This document shows, one piece after another, positions 15,665 to 22,047 of a DNA stretch of 64,000 nucleotides. The position numbers were made by a program, and so were the translations under genes. Numbering within the stretch: position 1 is the stretch's first letter; each line of letters begins with the position of its first letter. The stretch is taken from the NCBI RefSeq assembly GCF_003480435.1, contig NZ_QUJB01000010.1, forward strand, positions 36,058 to 100,057, read 5' to 3'. The notes beneath the pieces are model-generated. The model was given only the letters and a program-made list of their open reading frames with translations, made no database searches and was not told where the DNA came from. Source of the stretch: Clostridium sp. AM30-24 (GTDB lineage Bacteria; Bacillota; Clostridia; Lachnospirales; Lachnospiraceae).

Positions 15665-16318
15665 ATGACATTTACGCCAGTCGATATGGATAGCTGGGAG
15701 AGAAGATCCCATTACGAGTATTATACAAACCTGTTAAAATGCGGGTACAGTGTGACGGTGTCTCTTGATATCACCAAGCTGCACCGCCAGGTAAAGGAAA
15801 AAGGATTGAGATTTTATCCGGTGTTTGTGTACTGCGTGTCGAGGCAGATCGCGGCAACGAAGGAATTTCGAATGGGGCGGGACAAAGACGGGAATCCGGG
15901 ATATTATGATGTCCTTCATCCGAACTATACGATCTTTCATGAGGATGACCACACCTTTTCCGATGTGTGGACCGCCTATACGGAAGATTTTTCGGCGTTT
16001 TATAAAAATATGTGCAGTGACATGGAGACATACCGGCATGTAAAGGCGGTAAAAGCAAAGCCCGGACAGCCGCAGAACTTTTACTGTATTTCCATGGTGC
16101 CGTGGCTTGATTTTACCGGATATTCTGCGTATACGGAGAGCGGAACACCGATGCTGTTCCCGATTATTACCTGCGGAAAATTTACGGAGCGGGATGGACG
16201 GCTGACGATGCCGTTCTGTGTAAATATAGCTCATGCAGCGGCAGACGGATATCATACATCCATGTTTATTAACGAATTACAGAAACAGCTTGATACGATC
16301 ACACTGAAAGAGCTGTGA
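15665..16318 (+). CDS. Chloramphenicol acetyltransferase-like protein
   Basis: 217 aa, matching the ~215-220 aa of type A CATs. The catalytic motif HxxxDG is present as HAAADGYH with His190 and Asp194, and the N-terminal segment (RRSHYEYYTN) and YPVFVYCVSR are typical. CATs transfer acetyl from acetyl-CoA to chloramphenicol as trimers. The first residue pair of the canonical HHAVCDG motif differs, as in many chromosomal homologues that do not confer resistance, so drug activity cannot be asserted. Good AAGGAG site. It stands alone between the transporter scar and a GntR gene. Confidence 0.85.
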   Translation: MTFTPVDMDSWERRSHYEYYTNLLKCGYSVTVSLDITKLHRQVKEKGLRFYPVFVYCVSRQIAATKEFRMGRDKDGNPGYYDVLHPNYTIFHEDDHTFSDVWTAYTEDFSAFYKNMCSDMETYRHVKAVKAKPGQPQNFYCISMVPWLDFTGYSAYTESGTPMLFPIITCGKFTERDGRLTMPFCVNIAHAAADGYHTSMFINELQKQLDTITLKEL

Positions 16319-16367
16319 TCAGATCATTGTCCGGATATGCCAGGGAAGAAACAGGAGGCGGGAATTG

Positions 16368-17054
16368 ATGGGGACACAGACGAAAACACTTGCGGAGCAG
16401 GTTGCGGACGGAATCATGAATCTGATCCAGGAGACACCATACAAAGCAGGAGACAAGCTTCCGACGGAAAAGGAACTCTGTGAGAGTACGGGAGCAGGAA
16501 GAAATACGGTCCGTGAGGCCTTAAAGATCCTTGCATCCAGAAATGTCTTAGAGATCCGTCAGGGCGCAGGAACCTTTGTGTCTGAAAAACAGGGGATCCC
16601 GGATGATCCTCTTGGATTTTCAATGGTGAATGACCACGTAAAGCTTACAAAGGATCTGCTTCAGGTGAGGATCATGCTGGAGCCGCAGATCGCGGCACTT
16701 GCGGCCCAGTGTGCAAAGGAGCACGAGATCAAAGAACTGGAAGAGATCCTCGAAGAGATGGAAGCGGCAATGAAAAAGAGGGAGGATTATTCGGAGTTGG
16801 ATACGAAATTCCACACGAAGATTGCCCAGTGTACGCATAATATCGTGATGGAAAATCTTCTTCCGGTGATCGGAAAAGGCGTGGCTGTTTTTGCAAGGGA
16901 GGTTGCACAGACAGAATATGACCGGACATGGATCTCGCACCGAAAGATCTTTTGCTATATCCGGGATCACAAGCCCTTTGAGGCAGAGATGGAGATGCAG
17001 TATCATCTCCTGTATAACACGAGCCGGTATGAGGAAGAGCAGAACGGACTTTAA
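16368..17054 (+). CDS. FadR-type GntR transcriptional regulator
   Basis: 228 aa. N-terminal winged helix with GDKLPTEKELCE and the recognition segment GRNTVREALKIL, then RQGAGTFVSE; the C-terminal FCD domain contains LDTKFHTKIAQCTHN and a late HRKI, consistent with a metal-dependent acid ligand site. AGGAGG at 16353-16358 points to the ATG at 16368 rather than the TTG at 16365. It precedes the three-gene oxidoreductase operon by ~300 bases and could control it. Confidence 0.88.
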   Translation: MGTQTKTLAEQVADGIMNLIQETPYKAGDKLPTEKELCESTGAGRNTVREALKILASRNVLEIRQGAGTFVSEKQGIPDDPLGFSMVNDHVKLTKDLLQVRIMLEPQIAALAAQCAKEHEIKELEEILEEMEAAMKKREDYSELDTKFHTKIAQCTHNIVMENLLPVIGKGVAVFAREVAQTEYDRTWISHRKIFCYIRDHKPFEAEMEMQYHLLYNTSRYEEEQNGL

Positions 17055-17094
17055 GGAATGACGGTTTTGCGCCTGCCCAGCTGATTGGAGCATG

Positions 17095-17141
17095 AAAAGT
17101 CTTCGAGAATTTGTAGGATAAATTTTCGGAGACTTTTTTTA
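17095..17141 (+). terminator. Terminator of the second GntR gene
   Basis: Arms from about 17095-17112 and 17120-17137 (AAAGTCT... / ...AGACTTT), followed by seven T. It separates the regulator from the following operon. Confidence 0.8.
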
Positions 17142-17238
17142 TAAAAGGAAAGAGAAATCAAAAATTCCTGCGTGCCGATCCCCTTTGGGATACTGCGAAA
17201 AAGCAATGAAAAAATATCAGGGAGATTAAGAAAAGTCC

Positions 17239-17267
17239 TTGTAAAACGTTGGGATCTGTGGTAAGAT
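17239..17267 (+). promoter_or_regulatory. Predicted promoter of the oxidoreductase operon
   Basis: TTGTAA (17239-17244), 17-base spacer, TAAGAT (17262-17267). Leader of ~80 bases to the ATG at 17357. Confidence 0.6.
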
Positions 17268-17356
17268 TCAAATATAAAATAGGTAGGATGAATTTTGACC
17301 TGACCATTATAGAAAATAATAGCAACGAGATAAAATATCCAAAAAGGAGAAAAGTT

Positions 17357-18829
17357 ATGGGACGATTTGATGTGCTTATCATTGGCGGCGGTGTTGTCGG
17401 CAGTGCAATCGCAAGAGAGCTTACAAGATATCAGCTCCGGATCGGTGTGCTGGAAAAGAATCTGGATGTCTGTTATGAGACGAGCGGACGAAATTCCGGA
17501 GTGGTCCACGGCGGATTCGCATATGATGTAGGAACACTGAAAGCAAAGCTTTGTGTGGAAGGCAATCAGGGGATGGATGAACTGTCCAGGGAGCTTGGCT
17601 TTGTATTCAAACGCTGTGGAAAGGTTCTTGTAGGAAAAACTCCGGAGGACCTGGAGACATTAAAACGGACGATCGTTCAGGGAGAAAAGAATGGAGCAAC
17701 AAAGCTTCGTCTGTTGAATAAAGAAGAACTTCATGAGCTGGTTCCGACAGCAGTTGGAGAGTTTGCCATGTTCTCAGAAAATTCCGGAATCGTAGATCCC
17801 TTTAACTATACGATCGCACTGGCGGAGAATGCAGCTCAGAACGGAGCGGAATATTTCTTCGATCATGAAGTGACAGGAATCAGCCGTGGAACAAGCGAGA
17901 CAGGAGAAGATCTTTATACGGTAACGACAACGCACGGAACCTTTGAGTCCCGTTGGGTGGTCAACAGTGCCGGACTTGGCTGCGGAAAGATTTCTGATAT
18001 GCTTGGTATCAAAGGATATCGCGTGATCGGCTCCAAGGGAGATTACATCATTCTGGACCGCAGGACCGGAGAGCTTCTTCCGATGCCGATCTATCCGGTT
18101 CCAAGTAATACATATATGGGAATCCATGTTACCAATACGACGGATGGAAATGTAATTATCGGACCGAATGCAGAGATGACAGAGAATTTCACGTACTATG
18201 GAGTGCCGCAGGAGAACATGGATTACCTTGCAAAGAGTGCATCTGAGATCTGGCCGTATATTAAAAAGCCGGATTATATCCGCAACTATTCCGGAATCCT
18301 GCCGAAGTGGGTGGATGAGAACGGAACGATCCAGGATTTCAAGATCGAGATCCGTCCGGAGCTTGCGCCGCATGCGGTGAACCTTGTAGGAATCGAGTCT
18401 CCGGGACTTACGGCAGCAGTTCCGATCGGACGTATGGTGGCACGGATGATGCAGGAATACGAAGCATTTAAGGAAAATCCGGAATTTAACCCGAAACGGG
18501 AGGGAATTATCCGGTTTGATGAGCAGGATGACGAGACAAAAGCAAAGCTGATCGCAGAAGATCCGGATTATGGTGAGGTGATCTGCCGCTGTGAGAAGGT
18601 AACAAAGGCGGAGATTCTCAAGGCGATCCACAATCCGCTCGGAGTTCATACGATGACAGGAATCAAGTACCGTACAAGATCCATGATGGGTCGTTGTCAG
18701 GGCGGTTACTGCCAGATGAGAATTGAAAAAATGATCGAGGATGAGCTCGGTGTGAAGGATACGGATATCCGGTATGCAAGACAGAATTCCTGGATGTTTA
18801 CCGGAGAAGTGAGAAAGGAGGAACAGTAG
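17357..18829 (+). CDS. GlpA-like FAD-dependent oxidoreductase with C-terminal Fe-S domain
   Basis: 490 aa. DAO-type flavoprotein: FAD turn IIGGGVVGSAIAREL at residues 8-22, then SGRNSGVVHGG. The C-terminal ~90 residues are a BFD-like [2Fe-2S] domain with CRC (Cys410, Cys412) and CQGGYC (Cys447, Cys452). This architecture is that of anaerobic glycerol-3-phosphate dehydrogenase GlpA and of L-2-hydroxyglutarate oxidase-like proteins. The start MGRFDVLIIG follows AAAGGAG. One base separates it from the next gene, also an FAD enzyme, and a DUF1667 protein follows; such trios occur with glycerol metabolism in Firmicutes. No glpK or glpF is nearby, so the substrate remains uncertain. Confidence 0.85.
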   Translation: MGRFDVLIIGGGVVGSAIARELTRYQLRIGVLEKNLDVCYETSGRNSGVVHGGFAYDVGTLKAKLCVEGNQGMDELSRELGFVFKRCGKVLVGKTPEDLETLKRTIVQGEKNGATKLRLLNKEELHELVPTAVGEFAMFSENSGIVDPFNYTIALAENAAQNGAEYFFDHEVTGISRGTSETGEDLYTVTTTHGTFESRWVVNSAGLGCGKISDMLGIKGYRVIGSKGDYIILDRRTGELLPMPIYPVPSNTYMGIHVTNTTDGNVIIGPNAEMTENFTYYGVPQENMDYLAKSASEIWPYIKKPDYIRNYSGILPKWVDENGTIQDFKIEIRPELAPHAVNLVGIESPGLTAAVPIGRMVARMMQEYEAFKENPEFNPKREGIIRFDEQDDETKAKLIAEDPDYGEVICRCEKVTKAEILKAIHNPLGVHTMTGIKYRTRSMMGRCQGGYCQMRIEKMIEDELGVKDTDIRYARQNSWMFTGEVRKEEQ

Positions 18830-18830
18830 G

Positions 18831-20063
18831 ATGGAAACACGTGATGTGGTAATTGTCGGCGGAGGTCCGGCCGGACTTGCGGCAGCCGTAGAGCTTTATA
18901 AAAAAGGGATCAGGAATGTTCTGATCGTAGAACGTGAAAAGACCATGGGCGGTATTTTACGTCAGTGTATTCATGACGGTTTCGGTCTGACGAGATTTGG
19001 AGAGACCTTGAGCGGACCGGAATATGCACAGAAATTTATTGACGAGGTCATGGAATTAAAGATCCCGTATGTGACCGATACGACTGTTCTTTCTGTATCT
19101 CCGGACAAGGTTGTAACCCTTGCTTCTTCGAATGGTTTAAAGAAGATTCAGGCAAAAGCTGTGATCCTCACCATGGGCTGCAGAGAGAGGACAAGAGGTG
19201 CATTGGGAATCCCGGGCGAACGTCCGACAGGAGTATTCACAGCAGGTGTTGCACAGGCTTACATCAATCTTTATAACCGCATGGTCGGAAAAGAGGTCGT
19301 GATCCTTGGTTCTGGAGATATCGGAATGATCATGGCGAGACGTTTAACCTTAGAGGGCGCTCATGTACAGGCTGTGTTTGAGATTCAGCCGATCCCGAGC
19401 GGACTTCCGAGAAACATCGAACAGTGCCTGAATGACTACGGAATCCCGCTGTATCTGAGCCACACGATCACAGACATCCACGGAAATGAGCGTGTGACAG
19501 GCGTTACCGTTGCACAGGTGGATGAGCACATGAAGCCGATTCCGGGAACGGAGAAGGAATACAACTGTGATACGGTGATCCTCTCGGTCGGTCTGATCCC
19601 GGAAAACGAGCTTTCCATCGATGCCGGTGTTACGCTTGATGCAAGAACAAAGGGTGCGGTGGTTGATGAATATTTCCAGACAGAAAAATCCGGTTTCTTT
19701 GCAGCCGGCAATGTCCTCCATGTTCATGATCTGGTAGACTTTGTGTCCATGGAAGCAGAAAAGCTGGCAGACGGTGTTGCGGAATATGTGGAAAACGGCA
19801 GTCTGCCGGAGTGCACGATCCCGGTGAAAGCAGCTTCCGGCATCAATCATACGGTGCCGATGAAGGTCAGCGGAAAGAAAGATGTGACGATCTCCATGCG
19901 TGTCGGACGGAAGTTTGAAAATTGCACGATCGAGGTCAGACAGGGAGAAAAGGTTCTTGCGAAAAAGCATTTAAAGAAGGCGCTTCCGGCAGAGATGATC
20001 CAGATCCCGGTTAAGAAAGAGGCGTTTGAAGGTGAGCAGGAAGTGGAGGTGTGCATCTTATGA
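18831..20063 (+). CDS. FAD/NAD(P)-dependent oxidoreductase partner
   Basis: 410 aa. Pyridine-nucleotide disulfide oxidoreductase fold: FAD turn GGGPAG at residues 10-15, a second nucleotide turn VVILGSGDIGM near 165-175, and the FAD-binding GFFAAGNVLHVHD late. A CR pair in MGCRERTRGA is conserved in this subgroup (related to the A subunit of HCN synthase and opine dehydrogenases). It probably passes electrons between the GlpA-like subunit and NAD(P) or another carrier. Tightly packed in the operon: the stop of the first gene is one base before its start and its own stop overlaps the DUF1667 start by four bases. Confidence 0.85.
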   Translation: METRDVVIVGGGPAGLAAAVELYKKGIRNVLIVEREKTMGGILRQCIHDGFGLTRFGETLSGPEYAQKFIDEVMELKIPYVTDTTVLSVSPDKVVTLASSNGLKKIQAKAVILTMGCRERTRGALGIPGERPTGVFTAGVAQAYINLYNRMVGKEVVILGSGDIGMIMARRLTLEGAHVQAVFEIQPIPSGLPRNIEQCLNDYGIPLYLSHTITDIHGNERVTGVTVAQVDEHMKPIPGTEKEYNCDTVILSVGLIPENELSIDAGVTLDARTKGAVVDEYFQTEKSGFFAAGNVLHVHDLVDFVSMEAEKLADGVAEYVENGSLPECTIPVKAASGINHTVPMKVSGKKDVTISMRVGRKFENCTIEVRQGEKVLAKKHLKKALPAEMIQIPVKKEAFEGEQEVEVCIL

Positions 20064-20422
20064 TTAGAAAAATGACATGTATCGTATGTCCGAATGGCTG
20101 TGAGCTTGAGGCGGAGATCGTGGATGGAAAATGCATCTCCGTGAGTGGAAATTTATGCCCGAAGGGAGCTCAGTATGCGGCGCAGGAGGTCGAAGCGCCG
20201 AAGCGTACGATCGCAAGCTCCGTGGCTGTGAAAAACGGAGTTCTCCCACTTGTCAGCGTGCGGTTAAACCGTGCGGTGCCGAAGGAGAAGCTGTTTGAGG
20301 TGATGGCGGAGATCCGAAAGCTGTCCTTAAATGCACCGGTCCATACCGGTGATCTGATCGTAGAAAATATTTTAGGTCTTGGAAGCGATCTGATCGCGAC
20401 GAAAAATGTAGAGAAACAGTAG
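20060..20422 (+). CDS. DUF1667 small cysteine protein
   Basis: 120 aa. Begins MIRKMTCIVCPNGCELE and continues with a GNLCPKG segment, giving four cysteines that look like a metal or Fe-S site. DUF1667 proteins almost always accompany the two upstream flavoproteins; their biochemical role is not established but electron transfer is plausible. Translation is coupled: ATGA overlap at 20060-20063 and a GGAGGTG site in the upstream gene. Last gene of the operon. Confidence 0.9.
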   Translation: MIRKMTCIVCPNGCELEAEIVDGKCISVSGNLCPKGAQYAAQEVEAPKRTIASSVAVKNGVLPLVSVRLNRAVPKEKLFEVMAEIRKLSLNAPVHTGDLIVENILGLGSDLIATKNVEKQ

Positions 20423-20439
20423 TATAGAAGATTATTTGG

Positions 20440-20534
20440 AAGAGTCCGGTGGTTCTCTTAGGAGATGCGAAGGAAGCGACTGCTTTTTGGCAGAAATTCC
20501 TACGAATTTCTTAAAAGAGTGCAGCCGGACTCTT
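20440..20534 (+). terminator. Long-armed terminator with an inserted palindrome
   Basis: AAGAGTCCGG (20440-20449) is perfectly complementary to CCGGACTCTT (20524-20533), with a short T tail. The 74-base interior contains a T-run at 20484-20488 and the palindrome GAAATTC CTAC GAATTTC (20493-20510), as if a small repeat had been inserted into a normal terminator loop. Confidence 0.6.
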
Positions 20535-20541
20535 TGTCTGA

Positions 20542-20570
20542 TTGAAAAGAATCTGAATCTGTGCTATGAT
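20542..20570 (+). promoter_or_regulatory. Promoter of the nucleotidyltransferase gene
   Basis: TTGAAA (20542-20547), 17-base spacer, TATGAT (20565-20570). Confidence 0.7.
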
Positions 20571-20619
20571 ACCTCCATATGGGTATGAAAGAATCTGCAT
20601 AAAAAAGGAGGACTGTTAC

Positions 20620-21540
20620 ATGAAAAAGACATCTCTTGTCATCATGGCAGCAGGAATTGGAAGCCGTTTTGGCGGCGGGATCAAGCAGCTTGCCCCGGTT
20701 GGACCGAGCGGTGAGATCATTATGGACTATTCGATCCATGATGCCCTGGAAGCAGGATTTGATAAAATTATCTTTATTATAAGAAAAGATCTGGAAAAGG
20801 ATTTCAAGGAGATCATCGGAAATCGTATCGAGAAGATCGCTCCGGTAGAGTACGCGTATCAGGAGATGGATGATCTCCCGGAGGGATTTTCTGTTCCGGA
20901 AGGAAGAAAGAAACCGTGGGGAACCGGTCAGGCGATCCTTGCGGCGAGAAATTTAATTAAGGAGCCGTTCCTTGTCATCAATGCAGATGACTATTATGGA
21001 AAAGAAGGTTTCAGGATCGTCCATGATTACATGGTAAATGAGATGGATGATACAAAGGACACCTTTGATATGTGTATGGCTGGATTTATCCTCTCCAACA
21101 CCTTAAGCGAAAACGGACCTGTAACCCGAGGCGTGTGCACCGTAGATGATCACGGATATCTCTCCAAGGTCACAGAGACATATGATGTATATAAGGCGGG
21201 GGACGGTATGCACGCGGCAGACCACGATGGAAACCCGGTTACCGTAACGGAAGGGCAGCATGTTTCCATGAATATGTTCGGTCTCCCGGCCTCCTTCGTA
21301 AAAGAACTGGAAAAAGGATTCCCGGAATTCCTCTCCGGCGTGAAAGAGGGGGATCTGAAAGCGGAATACCTTCTCCCAGCGGTGATCGACAGCTGTATTC
21401 ATAACGGAAAAGGTACAGTCCGCGTCCTTGAGACAAAGGATAAATGGTTTGGTGTGACCTACAAAGAGGACAAACCGGCTGTTGTAGCATCGATCCAGAA
21501 ACTGGTAGATGCAGGTGTTTATCCCAAAAAGTTATTCTAA
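20620..21540 (+). CDS. Sugar-phosphate nucleotidyltransferase family protein
   Basis: 306 aa. The N-terminal signature MAAGIGSRFGGGIKQL is a variant of the nucleotidyltransferase loop GxGxRxxP...K, and VINADDYYG is the metal-binding aspartate strand. Such enzymes activate a sugar phosphate with NTP for glycan synthesis. The usual GTRL/M motif is replaced by GSRFGG, as in a distinct clostridial group of unassigned specificity. The start at 20620 has GGAGGA; upstream in-frame codons fall in the promoter. Single-gene unit, with no glycan genes beside it. Confidence 0.82.
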   Translation: MKKTSLVIMAAGIGSRFGGGIKQLAPVGPSGEIIMDYSIHDALEAGFDKIIFIIRKDLEKDFKEIIGNRIEKIAPVEYAYQEMDDLPEGFSVPEGRKKPWGTGQAILAARNLIKEPFLVINADDYYGKEGFRIVHDYMVNEMDDTKDTFDMCMAGFILSNTLSENGPVTRGVCTVDDHGYLSKVTETYDVYKAGDGMHAADHDGNPVTVTEGQHVSMNMFGLPASFVKELEKGFPEFLSGVKEGDLKAEYLLPAVIDSCIHNGKGTVRVLETKDKWFGVTYKEDKPAVVASIQKLVDAGVYPKKLF

Positions 21541-21608
21541 GATCACTGCATAAGTGTAGTTTGACCGGTCGGTGTATGACATACGCATAGTGAAGTAAAA
21601 TGGTAGCT

Positions 21609-21672
21609 TTCCCGCTCTTTTTTGCATATGATAATCCTGTATAGGGATCAGCAAAGGAGCGGGAACGTTTTT
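21609..21672 (+). promoter_or_regulatory. Hairpin enclosing the ribosome site of the next gene
   Basis: TTCCCGCTC (21609-21617) pairs perfectly with GAGCGGGAA (21657-21665), extended inward to GC/GC with a small bulge; the 3' arm contains AGGAG (21655-21659), the only ribosome site for the ATG at 21673. TTTTT (21668-21672) lies between the hairpin and the ATG, so the structure could also terminate transcription coming from the nucleotidyltransferase gene. Confidence 0.55.
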
Positions 21673-22047
21673 ATGGAGAAGATTCCATGGATGCTTTACC
21701 GAAGAGAAGATCGGATCAGGGAACCGGAGAGGAGCGGGAATGAATTCCGCTCAGAACTCGATTACTTAAGAGGACTTTACCCGGTTTCGGCAAAGAAAAG
21801 CCAGATTCTGGCAGAGGAGGCGTGTGATCTTCTGGAATATCCGGAAAGTCCTATGTATGACGAGTATCCGGATCGGGAATTCCTATATCGGGAGCTCTCA
21901 AAGGTGCGGGAACGCCACCCGGAGGAGACCGCGGGAGAAAAAGAAGAGCAGGACCTGTTACAGGTGATGCTTGTGAATGAAATATATCGGAGACGAATTT
22001 TAAAAAGGGCAGTGACAGATAGACAGAGTGAGGAAACAGGAAGATGA
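21673..22047 (+). CDS. Hypothetical small charged protein
   Basis: 124 aa, no family recognised. Rich in Arg and Glu (about a third of residues), with predicted helices, Tyr-containing acidic patches (PMYDEYPDREFLYRELS) and no signal or membrane segment. It therefore looks cytoplasmic. Its stop overlaps the start of the 819-aa gene by four bases, so the two are translationally coupled and probably work together. The ATG at 21673 is preceded by AGGAG at a long spacing (13 bases), and that site is inside a hairpin. An upstream ATG at 21628 would lie in the same structure. Confidence 0.65.
   Translation: MEKIPWMLYRREDRIREPERSGNEFRSELDYLRGLYPVSAKKSQILAEEACDLLEYPESPMYDEYPDREFLYRELSKVRERHPEETAGEKEEQDLLQVMLVNEIYRRRILKRAVTDRQSEETGR

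Noticed and set aside
15665..16318. Confirmed chloramphenicol resistance
   Set aside because: The catalytic His and Asp are present, but many chromosomal homologues with this motif variant do not confer resistance, so only a CAT-like call is justified.
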